The position numbers and the translations under genes were made by a program. Below are positions 1 to 11,807 of a DNA stretch of 64,000 bases, in pieces. How positions within the stretch are numbered: position 1 is the stretch's first letter; each line of letters opens with the position of its first letter. The stretch is from Entonaema liquescens (Eukaryota; Ascomycota; Sordariomycetes; Xylariales; Xylariaceae). Below the pieces are notes generated by a model that had not been told where the DNA came from, ran no database searches, and saw nothing but the letters and a program-made list of their open reading frames with translations. The DNA is taken from assembly GCA_902805475.1 (NCBI GenBank), contig CADCSX010000001.1:2542001-2606000 (forward strand), in the 5' to 3' direction.

Positions 1-136
1 GGCGGCGTAGGTTGGATGAACCTGACCCAGCACATAACTCCTTCTTACAATGCTTACAAGCAGCCCGTTTTTGTACTAAAGAGCCTTGATCGATAAGGGT
101 AAATTGACTGAACGTAATATCGTTTCTAGGAGGCAT
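1..136 (-). mobile_element. 5' end of a BED zinc-finger (hAT-type) transposase gene, cut by window edge
   Basis: Reading leftwards from an ATG at 136 the frame is open to the window edge (about 45 codons). It contains Cys-x2-Cys (K-R-A-A-C-K-H-C-K-K-E-L) followed by a Gly-Ser-Gly-Ser-Ser-Asn-Leu-Arg-Arg stretch. This is the usual first half of a BED-type zinc finger, where the zinc-binding His residues follow G-S-S-N-L. BED fingers at the N-terminus are typical of hAT-family DNA transposases, which bind their own ends. The rest of the gene lies outside the window, so activity cannot be judged. Palindromic AT-rich DNA lies just upstream (227-302). It could instead be a domesticated BED-finger gene. 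Confidence 0.55.
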
Positions 137-246
137 TTCGATTAAATTTGAGGGTGTTTTAGGTCAAAATAGGTATTGTTATTGTTGTTGTACGATACAC
201 GAAGAAATTTTCGCTAAGTCATACGCATTATACGCAAATTGTATGG

Positions 247-302
247 CATTATACGCATAATAGCGTATAATGACATTATATCGCATAATAGATCTATTAT
301 GC
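247..302. repeat. Two adjacent AT-rich palindromes
   Basis: Positions 247-256 (cattatacgc) and 263-272 (gcgtataatg) are perfect 10-bp inverted arms around a 6-bp spacer. Positions 283-302 form a perfect 20-bp palindrome centred on GATC. A further copy of the word cattatacgc starts near 229. Such nested palindromes fit the sub-terminal DNA of a transposon or a MITE. They lie about 110 bp upstream of the BED-finger start codon. Confidence 0.6.
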
Positions 303-3300
303 GCATAATGAGCATGCCTATAGTCAACATGGTTAACATGGCTACGCTGCAGACCAGGGTCATGTGCTACTGAACCAGAGAGAGAGCTCAATGTTCATAT
401 CCATCAATATCCACCATTGTAAGGTCATTTGTACCGCTTTGGTACTACTGTACAATTCGATAGAGCATGGGCCTTTTGTTGGCGGCCTCCACACTGTACT
501 GCCGAAATGCTTATGCGTAACGCGGTTGTTGCAAAGAGGGAAAAGGACAAATGTTTTGATGTGAAAGAAATGCCTTCATGATGATCAGCGGCAGATTATT
601 CTAACGGTGTTTCAAAATGGTCTACTGGTAGGGGAGCCGAGTTTCGAAAATTTCAAAAGGAAGAAGATTCAAAAAGGGACAGTACGGTATCAGAATTCTA
701 CTTCTGGCAATTTGGCCCCAAACAACGCAATTCTATTCGCGAAAGGAAAGCCACCGTATGGAAGTGACACTGTGCGACGAGGGCTCAGCTCAACTTTAAC
801 AAGCGGACACCTAACCAACCAACCAGGACCTAAGTTCCGGTACTTACATAGAAGGTACGGGGATTATTTAAAACCCTCGAATGACCGTCGGCATTTGGAA
901 GGAATTACATGCAATTAACCGATCCGTTGCGATGTAACGGCCGCCCGGTCCACTACTTACATGGTACCGAAAGTATTCGACATTTTGTAGCGGACAAAAA
1001 GAAATAGAAAAACATTGGCATAGAAACACGGAGATGCGGCATGGAACGGCCGCCACAGGTGATAGACATCATCAGCTGTCTAATCCCACCGCAATCATGG
1101 CGTAAGTGTCTTTCTAGTCTATCTAGGCGCTTCTGATTGCAGCAGAAGCGAGACCAATGACGAAGGAAGAGGTGACGACTAGCGGATGGCAGTGCGTGGC
1201 TAAACAAGGAAACAAGCCACGGTGGCCCACGCAATTCAGTGCAGTTTTTTAGTGGATGTACGTGCGTATATGTATGTACGTCGTATGCATCTGTGATGTC
1301 GAGCTGCAGGAAGATAGCTTCAGAAGCGCAAACTTACATATGCTCAAACGTGCCTATTTCTTGGACGCCTAACCACATCTGAAAAGAGAAAAAAGAAAAA
1401 AAAAAAAGTGTACTAGACTTGAAGCAACACCGGTGCCGGATTAGCAGTGCCTCTAGGCCACATGTCTACTTTCCCCCCAAAATCATGCGATAGGTAATAT
1501 ATACTAATACAAAAAATCATACCTTTAGTATTTTAACTATACCATGTTTGAAACAAGAGGCGCTTACATGTGGCGCAAAGGAAGCTATAGCCTCATAATA
1601 TTTCATCATAGCATTATGCTAAGATAATAGGACATCGTAGGTTCATGGTAGTACGTGCGCGCGAAGGATCAGACATTGGAGTCATCATGTTTTTTTTTTT
1701 TTTACACTATACAACACATAATGTGCCGCACGGCAGAACTTTTAAAGCTGAGACCCAGCTGACGGGTATAGCGTTGTGCTCTTTCGTCTGAAGGAGTTGT
1801 GATACAATATCTGTAGAGAGATCAGAAGCTAGGATTGGAAGTCTGGAAGTAGTAGTATATACTACCTTATGTTACCTGGAGTCAGATGGTGACGAAACCA
1901 GGGTGTATGTGCACACCATTAGACCTGCCCAGAAACCGGCCTTGGATGGGTGCATGCATATTCGCTCGGCAAGATAATCAGATGCCTTAAGAATTCTCTA
2001 TCGCTTGCGCTGCCCCCATCCCACTTTCTGCGGTCTATAAGCGACGGACTACCACTAATAGCAAATGTATTACATGTGCTACTGCAACGTCGATACGGCT
2101 AACCTGGGCGGTTTTGAATAGGTAAGTTGGGATTTATGATGACGAATGCCTGCATACAACGTTAAACATTGTACATAGCTGTGTGTATGGAACAATGGAA
2201 TAATGGAATATAAATGGAGAATAGAAGAAAGAGCTGAACGAACCAGCATCTTGTCACGCGTATCCTACGTATTTCTTTCATAAGCCTTCTTGAAGATCAA
2301 AGAGGCTGAGATGGGGGGAGGATTTAAAGAGTTCTACAGCAAAGATTAACTCGCTAAGCCAACTGGAGGGTAGGTAAGCCAACAACGACCGACGCAGGTA
2401 AGAATCTACCTACCCGATCAGCCTTGGGGCGGGATGGGCTGTGAACCTTGCACGCTACCGCGTACCGCATACCGCATACCATATACTACCTACGTACCTT
2501 CCACCTCCCCACGCAACCTAATTGTACTCAAGTGCGGTACAACGGTTGCCTGTTCCCGTTGTACGGTCAAGTACAGTACATCTCGCATCTCAACACATGT
2601 AGGAGAGAGACAATAATAGAAGCTGAAGTCATCGCTTTGACCAAAAAAAAAGAAAAACAATTGGATCTAGTTATTCGATACCGTTAGTTAAGCTTTCAAA
2701 TCTTGAACTAATAATTCTATTTGCTGGATAAGACTTGTAACAAGAGTTAAACAATGGATACCTTGGTAAGTAGTTATAGTAGGTCGCATACTAATAAAAG
2801 ATCCTTTAACATTTGAATAACGAAATAAATAAAATACATCCGAGCAGCCAACTCAAAACGCCATTTGAATGAGTTATCTATTAAGATCAGTACCTAATAT
2901 GAATGACTTAACTATGGTAAGATATCAAACCAATTCATCTGCAAAGTCAGATGCACATCGTACCCTCAACCTGCAAATGCTAGTCTCGAAACGTGAGCTG
3001 TCGAAAGGAATCAGTTGGCTGTGTTATCATTTAGGCAGCCTTTTTTCTAAGGTCTGGCTGAATCGAGTACATGTAGCGGGTTGGTAGACCGACTTGCAGC
3101 CACACACCTCTTTTTTTTGCCCATGGGGAACTTAAGTTTTTAATCCGTCAGGAACGCTTGGTACATTAACCATGACCTATGACGAAAGACAAGTCGAGTT
3201 TTGACAGGGTTTATCAATCGCTTGTTTATTCCCGCCGTATTGTTAAAGAAAAAGAAAGGAAAAAAGACTGTGAGCATTTAATTCATCAAAGAGGCACAGT

Positions 3301-4335
3301 TTCGATTTCGAGTTCAATGTCCCTTTTGAGTAAATAAAAAAGAGAAAGAAAAAGATATACACGTACATAAACCACTTGTATTTTTTCACTAGTACAGCTG
3401 TATGGTATTGTACAATACATGTATATGAGATTGATTAGACCTAAATGCTGTACTACATTTACATAGACCCGATACACCTTGTCCTCGCATCCTTTGTTAG
3501 TGTTCTTTTCTGGCCAATTGTATAATTTTCGTGATTCGCGACAGTCCCAATTCAAACAAATGGCCTGAGTCTTCTTACAATTATCGTTCACATAATTGCA
3601 TAAAGGGGGTGCACTAACTTTCAATAGCCTTGCAGCCGGTACCTGACGTAGAGAGCAGGTACACGTACTGTACATCTGGCCACAAAAGCCCCCATAAACT
3701 AGGCCTACAACCCATAAGCACTCCCCATAACCATAGTTACGCTAGGCCCGACTAGCCCACTAGTAGCTGTACCGGCTAGGCCCATGCTTCAAAATATCTG
3801 GGAATTAGAACCCTTCCCGTCGTCAGAGCTACAAATCCACTTTTGGGGGGCGCAGAATCCCTACCCATCTAATTTCTCTGTCGTACTAAACAAGGCTCCC
3901 CTTTTCCCTAATTGTTATTACCTTCGTGAGGTTCAACCTAGTAATTTTTCCAGCTTCCCTCCCATTTTCTTGCCCTGCTTTGCCAATTACTAGTTTTTAT
4001 TTTTCCCTCCTTTCCCATTCCTCTTTTTCTTCACCCCCAGTTATTGCAACCCAAGAGAGGCCAATCCAGGTTGTTGTGCAGTTAGTGCACCAAATATCGC
4101 GACCTTCTCTAGAAGCGTCCCAGCCCCCCTCTCTCCCTCTCCTACCCCTTCCCACTTAACGTCCTTCCTTGTGTTATCTTTTCCCGACTCACCATTGTAA
4201 CTCCGTTTTCTTCTTCCTTTTTCCTCACTCCTTGTTGGCGACTCACCCACGCTCCTTTACCAAATACCTTGAGAGTTACCATCGTCTTGGGCGCATAATC
4301 TACGAGGAGTCAATCGCAACACGTCACCAGCAGCT
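303..4335. other. Gene-poor intergenic region
   Basis: No frame here shows a recognisable domain, and short frames on both strands look like chance. AT-rich stretches with poly-A/T runs (for example 1391-1407 and 1690-1703) alternate with TACCTA-type words around 2400-2500. From about 3950 the sequence becomes strongly C/T-rich on the plus strand, which is the normal look of a fungal promoter and 5' leader for the gene that starts at 4336. Confidence 0.5.
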
Positions 4336-6546
4336 ATGTCGCTCTTCAGCTGGATTTCGAGAAGAGTCGGAGGGCTGGCCATGATAATGACCATAGCCCT
4401 CAGCTACTGGGTTATCTCCAAGGAAGCAGCTGTAGCACGATATGACTACAAGTATATCCCACAGGATTCACTAAGCAAACCGTCGCACTCGACTACTACT
4501 CCCTCTGAAGGAGCTGGTTATTGGACTGTCATCTTCGCCTACTATTGTCTCTTCATCCACCTGTTGGTTTCCGCCTTCCCCGTACGATCATGCTGGGCCC
4601 TTTTCGACGTAACTCGGAATTTAAGAAAGGTTGCGCGAAGCACCTCGCTCCGGGACTTCAAACTGACCCACCGTCGTCGCGGCTCGTCTACTTCTCTCTC
4701 CAGCTCCGAGACATTGACCTCCTCCAAGGAAGATTCGCTCCCTTCTTCTGCTACCAGCAGCGAAGCTGGCGACATTGAACCCGAATTCTACACCGACGGT
4801 GACAATTCTCACGACCAAGTTGTTCATGCCATTGTTATTCCCAACTACAAGGAGGAGGTTGACAGCTTGAGAGAGACGCTTGATGTTTTGGCTTCGCACC
4901 CCCAAGCTCGATCCGACTATGATGTAAGTTTTTTCTTCCCCAATGAAACATTGGCAAGTATAATTCGAGCTTGCCGATTGTTTAAAACAGCAATTACGCT
5001 GTTCTAGTGAAAATTGCAGTCAGAATTTGAATTCAGTACTAATTCCTTTTCTCCTTAGGTCTACCTCGCTATGGAACAACGTGAACACAACGTCGAGATG
5101 AAGGCTATGGGTATCATTCAAGAATTTGTTAAGAAGTTCCGTTCGATCGACTTCACTCTCCACCCTTCTGATATTCCTGGCGAGGCTCCCGGAAAGGGTA
5201 GCAACATGGCATGGGCTGCGCGTAAACTCAGCGAGAGGTACACTTCGACCATGAGGAAGAACGTAATTGTGACCGGAATTGATGGTGCGTAAAGTCTCCC
5301 CAAATTGTTTCGAATTATTCACCGCGTAAATAAGCTAACCTCGTCAAAATATAGCTGACAGCCATCTGTTGAGCAATTACTTCACCCAGCTCACGAACAT
5401 GCACCTTGCGTACCCTGATACTGCAAGCACTACTCTGTATTCTGCTCCCATCATCTTCGATCGTAATGCTCATGCTGTTCCTGCTCTTGTTCGTGTGGCG
5501 GACATTCTATGGGCTGGCGCTGGTCTATCTGGTCTCTACCGTGGTTCAACTATTGCTCCTCCTACCTCTGTTTACTCCGTGCCCCTTGCGTTGGCCGACC
5601 GAGTTGGTGGTTGGGACGGTGATTCTGAAGCTATTGGCGAGGATTTGCACATGTATCTGAAGTGTTTCTTCGCGCTCAACGGACACCTAACTGGAAGGGC
5701 TATCATGAGTCCCGTCAGCCAGAGTAATGTCAAGGGTAACGGCGGCAAGGGTGTTCAGGAAGCTTACAACGACGTTCAGGCCCGTTATAAGCAAGCTCTA
5801 CGACACATGTGGGGATGTTTGGATTCTGGGTACGCTCTTCGAAAGTTTGTGGAGCTCTGGCAAGAGCGAAATCACACTGCTAGAGCTTTCCGCCCGCTCC
5901 ACGTTGCCTTGTAAGTTTGACCGTACGTGACTCCAAAATAGCATAGCTAACATGTTACAGGAACAACCCTACCGATTCGTACATCACTCAGAGCCAACTG
6001 GATATAAGCCCTGAGCAAACCCTCGAGAGCCAGGTTTTCCACGATGTTACTTCTGATACGCTAAAGGAACCTGACTGGATGCGGATCGCTATTCTTTCCC
6101 ACCGACTTTTCGAGGCTCACTTCCTACCTCTTCAGATGACCATTCTTGTTGTCGCGTCCACGCTGTATATGTGGGTTACTGAGAACTCGAACCCCCACCA
6201 GCTCGATTGGATTTTCTCCTTGTGCAACATCTTGAGGACACTCGGCCTTATGGAGGTCGTAGTGATGCTGTTCCTATATGAGAAGTTCCACAAAATCTGC
6301 GTCACCACGCGTGAGAGGGAAATGACTGAGGCTGGTCTTTCTAAGGGAATGTGTTTCTCTTACCGCCAAATTAAGAAGAACTTTGTCGACTACGCCATGG
6401 CACCACTCGTCGCGCCACTATTTGGTTCGATACCTACCGCTCAGGCTCAACTAATGCACTTTTTCACAGTAGATCTTGTGTACACAGTCAGCAAAAAGGT
6501 TACGCGGCAAAGAGCGAAGTCCGTGCTCGCAAATGTTATGCCGTAA
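4336..6546 (+). CDS. Membrane glycosyltransferase, family 2 (GT2)
   Basis: Exons 4336-4923, 5059-5284, 5355-5910 and 5961-6546 (GT...AG introns of 135, 70 and 50 bp) join to 651 codons. Two membrane segments lie at about residues 12-30 and 63-83. A cytosolic catalytic part follows, with 'IVIPNYKE' opening the nucleotide-sugar fold, a D-A-D motif (D271, D273, formed across intron 2) for metal/UDP-sugar binding, and a G-E-D motif (E367, D368). Further membrane segments lie near the C-terminus. Q418, R421 and W424 sit where processive GT2 enzymes have Q-x2-R-W, but the Trp is two residues later. It resembles the fungal membrane GT2 family linked to hyphal surface growth in plant pathogens; product unknown. 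It is not a chitin synthase. The next start at 4381 would lose the first membrane segment. Confidence 0.85.
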
Positions 6547-7936
6547 GAGGTTGGCTGTTTTGAGTTTAATAATATTCGTCCGGACCAGCTACCACGGTAG
6601 TTTGGGCCTCGCGCGCTTCCAGTTCGATTCTCTATCAACCCGTTGAAGACCGACGAAGCGAGCGACTTTTTAAAACTTTTTGACAGAAAGCTCCAAGGAG
6701 CTATGTGTAAATAGAGGCATGATGTTGATATGCATGGCATCGGCACTGGCATTCTAGATACGGGGATCCTTATTCTGGGCTCACGGAGTTCTAGGAGCAA
6801 ATCGCAGGAACAAAACATTTTCCTGCCGGCATTCGTTTACGAGGCAAGATAAGGGGCCGGAAGAGAGTAACGGCTCAGCAGTCTAAATCGGCACGTCGGG
6901 GTCGAGGGACGCATCCGTCCGATTGGGGGGCGGGCTAGCCCAGCGAGGACGAAAGTTCGGGTTCATGATGGGGAGAACCCAAGATACCTAATGCGCGAAC
7001 CTAGCCCGGTAATATTTAATATTCCTGTACATAACGAAGCGTCGTCCTCTGACGGGGCTGGTGGATTAGGGAGCACGCCCGGTGAATGAGAATAGTTGTC
7101 AAGTAGTACTCTTGAAACTTACAACGATAAATGATACATCGTATTGCTCTAGAGCCGAACACGTGGAAAAAAATGATATGTGATTTGGCATTATGCAGTG
7201 AAACTTCTTTTGAATATTTAGTCCGGTTAGGTGAGCAAGTAAAGTAGCAAATCTAAGATGAATGATATTTATGTCCAAGTTAGCTAACCAGCCACGCATT
7301 ATTTACCAATTTTCAAAGACCGATATTATAAAGTCGGTTGATTAAATTCCGGCGTGCGACGTGTTCTCGTATATTGTAACTAAAGGAAGAAATAGCCAAC
7401 AGGCAGCGGTATCCAGCGCCTTGGGAGCTCCGTTTATTTGTTCAAACCCCTAGCTCCGAGTCCATTCGGAGCGGACCCAGAGTTCTTGACCAATGGCATT
7501 ACACGGATTATTTGGGGAAGCGCCGTACCTACTCGGCGTGTAGGGCCCGAATTTTGCGGGGAGCTACGTAGCCCTCTCGGTCCGTTCTGCGTCGGTGTCT
7601 GGCTGTGGGGGTGTCTGGGGACTTGGCTCCGTGAGGGCATGGAGATTTGGGTTGGTTTTATAGGAGTACGGTATGTAAGGGATAGGAGAAAGGATAGAGA
7701 GTATATGGGATTTGAGGGCCGAGAGTTGGCGTATATAACACCCCGACGACCTCGCGATTCTTCTGGTGTTTGTTTCTGCTCAAACAGCCTAAATCATCCT
7801 GATCTTGAGCTTTATTCTTACTTCCACTCTTACTCTCTTACTCTTCAGTATAAGTTGCTTTTCAGAGACACTTTGTTAAAAGTATTCATTTTTTATATTT
7901 CTACGCTAGCAAATATCTCGTAGAAAGACAGACAAC
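6547..7936. promoter_or_regulatory. Intergenic region and promoter of the DJ-1-like gene
   Basis: No gene is recognised. A G/C-rich patch at about 6840-7010 is followed by AT-rich DNA. A TATA-like gtatataaca lies near 7732. C/T-rich sequence with clustered CTTAC/CTCTT words runs at 7800-7860, just before the ATG at 7937. The open frame at 7438-7923 overlaps this leader and has no recognisable domain. Confidence 0.4.
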
Positions 7937-9105
7937 ATGGCTGATACTTACGCAAATGGTTCCGAGCGACACACCGTCCGCGTCGGAGTCTTCATTCCCA
8001 CGATGTGCCAGCTCCTCGACGCGGCATCCGTCGATATCATCGGTTCTATGAGTTATGAATGGTAAGTCCTAAGCCCGCTTCCCCAGCTATATTCCCCTCC
8101 CATTCCCATATCAAAAGCTAACATGGCTCCAGTACGTCCTATCCCGTCTCCTAGAAGACGCTATGAAATCCAAGGCCTCCTTGAAGAAGACATATGGAGA
8201 AAGGAAGAAAGAGGCGTTAATATATACCATCTACTTACGCTATAAGCACAGACATGGACTCATTCCGCCACCTCGTCCCGCCGCCCATCATCGACCTCGC
8301 GCCCTTCATCGACATCCACTACATCGGCTCCGTGCCCGCGGGCACGCACATCAAGCTGACGTCCAACGAGTCGATCCTCGCGACCGACCACTACGCCGAC
8401 CCCGCCGTCGCCCCCGGCAAGCTCGACATCATCCTTGTGCCCGGGCCGGACCCCCTGGCGCACCCCGAGCAGGCCGCGCTCGACTGGCTGCGCGCGCAGA
8501 GCGAGACCCAGGGCGTCGATATCCTCAGCGTGTGCACGGGGATCTTCGTGTGCGGCGAGGCAGGTCTGATCAAGGGCAAGACGGTGTGTGGGCCGAGGGC
8601 CCTCCAGGATATGATTCGGCAGAGGGGCTTTGGCGAGAAGGCGTTGGTCGGGGATAAGTATCGCTGGGTGCAGGATGGGAATTTGTGGTCCGGTGGTAAG
8701 TTTTTGAACCCCTTTACCCCCTTTACCCCCCTTTTTGAACTTCTCGCCTGAAGAAGCACATATGGATGGATCTTAGGCTAACATTGGATGTTAAAATCGA
8801 AGGCGGTGTTACCAACGGCAACGACCTCGTAGCAGCGTACTGCCGCGCGACGCCGCGGCATTTCCCGGCCGACGGTCGAGATGGCCATCGAGACTATGGA
8901 AGTCGGGGACCGTGGGCGCGAGTACCCAACTAGTGGTTAGTATAAGCCTGTCTCTTTATCTCGCTTTCTCTTTCTCTTCCATTTCTATTCTTCCCCTCCT
9001 TCTAGACTGGGCTAACACGTTCCGGTACAAATAGAAACACCCCTTGCAGAGAAGATCAAGAATTTTATAGCTGAGGCGCAGGCTCTTGCTGATGCTAAGA
9101 AATAA
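7937..9105 (+). CDS. DJ-1/PfpI family protein with an apparent frameshift
   Basis: Proposed exons are 7937-8061, 8247-8695, 8803-8935 and 9035-9105. Exon 2 encodes the class I glutamine amidotransferase-like fold: 'DIILVPGPDP', then 'ILSVCTGIFVCGEAGLIKGK' with the nucleophile-elbow Cys of the DJ-1/PfpI superfamily. Exon 3 starts with G-G-V-T-N-G-N-D-L-V, typical of the family. After 'RHFP' the reading frame runs to TAG at 8931-8933. In the frame one base later the expected C-terminal part appears (E-M-A-I-E-T-M-E-V-G-D-R-G-R-E-Y) and runs through a good intron to a TAA at 9103-9105. Two bases therefore seem to be missing near 8864-8870. The first intron uses an AAG acceptor and is the least certain junction. 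The gene is either a recent pseudogene or an assembly error; the substrate is unknown. Confidence 0.7.
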
Positions 9106-10100
9106 GAGTGGAATCGCTAAACGGCTGGACATGGTTACATAAATTAGTAAGAGTGAGACTTGCTCCTTTGACTAATAGCGGGTGAAGAAAGATGCCTGGC
9201 AGCGGGATGTTGAGAAGTAAATCGGGTGTAAGGGGTAGATATGGGCAAAATTGTACAAGGAACAAAAAAAAAAACTACTCTCTACTCTCGGGATAGCTAA
9301 GAAAAGAAATGGAACGAATAATTGTTTCCGTATTCTGCTCTATGTACATGTGTGTGCTTTCACTTATATATAAACTAAAACATTGCCTAACTACCTAAGC
9401 GTTAGCTGAGGCGCAACGTTGTGGTGATGTTTCTCCTAAGACATTAGACCCTTATTTTGACATCGTTTGCTATCTCATATCCTTAACTAGGTATCTTGGC
9501 CAAGCAACATTTAAAACCTAACAATATACGGACACCTAAGTTCATATCAACCACCTACTTATTAGTCTTATAACCTAACAAAAAAAAAAAAGAAAAGAAA
9601 AGAAAATCGTGAAGTATCCCGTCATTTGTTATTGTTGTACCTAATGCTACAGTGCCATTGGCCGGGCCGAGGCTTCGCAACAGTTGCTGGTTGCCCATCG
9701 CTAAAACCTTCTGAGCAAAGCGGCTGCAAGGGTCCGTGCGGATAAGCCTCTTAGGGACTAGCCCTGCCTTATCTGCAAAGGCGGTAAGAACTTTTGGGTG
9801 GGGTGTTGCTGCGGCGGAATTTTTTTACTCGAGGAAAAAAAAATTTTGGAGAAAGTAAAGAACGGGAAAGCTAGTTAGCTTTCAACTTTTTTTTTTTTTT
9901 TCACTTTCCTCTTCAACGAGTCTCGAGTCGCGTCCGAAGTCTTCTTTTTTTCCCTCTCCTCTCTTCATAAAACACAATCTTCTCTTTTGCGCTTTGCAAC
10001 TACCATTCCACGAACCATAACACTCCTCGTTGTGCTTTCAATTCCATCTCAAGTCGTAATCGCATCTTACATTTAACCTAACTCCAACTTACCATTCACA
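9106..10100. promoter_or_regulatory. Intergenic region and promoter of the FKBP gene
   Basis: The 3' flank of the DJ-1 gene holds AT-rich DNA and short A-runs. From about 9880 there is a 15-base T tract followed by C/T-rich sequence to 10100, a typical fungal core promoter. No RNA gene or coding exon was recognised. Confidence 0.4.
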
Positions 10101-11807
10101 ATGCCTGTGCTGCCTGTCGCACTCTACGGGCTCGAGGTCCCGGCGCAAGGCGTCATGGTTCCCGCCATGCAGGAGGAGAGTTTTCATGGTGCTTCTGTAA
10201 GTATCTATATCCTACCAATATGGAGATTAATACCAGTGTCTATGCGACACTGCTATCGCGGCATGCTACCGTCTCTATCGCTTCATCCTGTCTAGAATTT
10301 TAGTCCGAAGTTGTGAATACTAATATGCAGTCTCAAGTATCGCATCACCATGGCTGCTCTTGACCCCACCGAGGCGCCTGAGGCTGACGACGAGGGCAAT
10401 ATCCCCTCCGTCCCGCGTTCTACGCTCAAGCTCATCCGCAAGCGACCTTCTCTCGACGACGAGCTTGATGATGAGTATCTAGACCGGCTCATGAATGGCG
10501 GCGATTCGGATGAAGATGACGACGAAGAGGATTCTGATGATGAGACCAATGGTGGCCCTAGTGACCCCGCGAAGTCCAAGAAAGCCCGACGTGCGGCTGC
10601 TCTGCAAAAGCTCATCGAAGCCGCCCAAGAAGAGGAGGATTCAGATGAGGAGATGGAGGACGATGATGCTAAACCCAAGGGCAAGGCCAATGGTGTCGCC
10701 AAGGTTAGCAAGAAGGGCAAGGAGCCCGCTACTTCTAGCGACGACGAGGACGACGATGAGAGTATCGATTCTACTACCCTGGATCTCGAAGAACTCGTTG
10801 TTTGCACACTCGATACTGAACGCGTATGTCTTGTCTTAGATCCCCCTTTCAATCCTGTGCTAACATACCCCGAAGAACTACCAGCAACCCCTCGACATCA
10901 CCATTGGCGCCGATGAGGAGGTCTTCTTTGTCGTCAAGGGTACTCACACCATTCACTTGACTGGTAACTACGTTGTCGACCCTGAAGACGTCTCTTCCGG
11001 CGATGAAGACGAGGATGAAGATGACTACGATATGGAGGGCCTTGAGGACTATGACTCTGATGATTCTGAGGTGGATGAGCTCGATGACCTCCAGGATCCC
11101 CGCATTACGGAGATAGACACCGACGAGGAAGAGGCCCCCAAGCTGGTAGCTTCCGAGACTAAGAAGGGCAAGAACAAGCGCCCTGCCGAGGAGGCAGAGA
11201 GCCTTGATGACTTGATGGCTAAGGCTGAAGAGACCAAGCTGAGCAAGAAGCAGCAAAAGAAGCTCAAGAACAACAAGGGTGAGCCTGTTGTAAAAGAGGA
11301 TACCAAGGCTGCGCTTGCCAAGGAGGCTTCCACCAAGGGTGATAAGAAGGTTCAGTTCGCCAAGAACCTCGAACAAGGTCCCACTGGTTCGGCTGCCGCT
11401 GAGAAGGGCGCCGCTACTCCTGGCGTTAAGGTTGTCCAAGGTGTCACCGTTGACGACCGCAAGATCGGATCTGGCCGCGTCGCAAAGAAGGGCAACAAGG
11501 TTGAAGTTCGATATATCGGCAAGCTTCTAGATGGAAAGGTTTTCGATGGTAAGTCTCGATCACAGATGATGATATATAGGGGTTTGTTAACATGAAAATA
11601 GCCAACAAGAAGGGAAAGCCATTCAGCTTCTCAGTAGGAAAGGGTGAGGTTATTAAGGGTTGGGACATTGGTATTCAGGGCATGGCCATTGGTGGCGAAC
11701 GCCGACTCACTATCCCCGCTCACCTCGCATACGGAAGCAAGGCACAACCCGGCATCCCTGGCAACAGCACATTAGTGTTCGACATCAAGCTGATGAACAT
11801 AAAATAA
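10101..11807 (+). CDS. FPR4: Nucleolar FKBP-type peptidyl-prolyl isomerase (Fpr3/Fpr4-like)
   Basis: Exons 10101-10196, 10338-10823, 10876-11548 and 11602-11807 give 486 codons. The N-terminal about 110 residues match the nucleoplasmin-like fold of Fpr3/Fpr4 (V-A-L-Y-G-L-E-V-P, then Y-R-I-T-M-A-A-L-D-P across intron 1, and S-T-L-K-L-I). The middle is several acidic Asp/Glu tracts alternating with Lys-rich stretches, as in histone-binding nucleolar proteins. The last about 100 residues are a complete FKBP domain (V-R-Y-I-G-K-L-L-D-G-K-V-F-D, F-S-F-S-V-G-K-G-E-V-I-K-G-W-D, L-A-Y-G). Yeast relatives isomerise prolines in histone tails and act as histone chaperones at rDNA; the same role is inferred here. 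Intron 1 must use the AAG at 10337, because the nearer CAG at 10330 breaks the frame. Confidence 0.93.

Noticed and set aside
7438..7923. 161-codon frame upstream of the DJ-1 gene
   Set aside because: It overlaps a TATA/CT-rich leader and its translation has no recognisable features.
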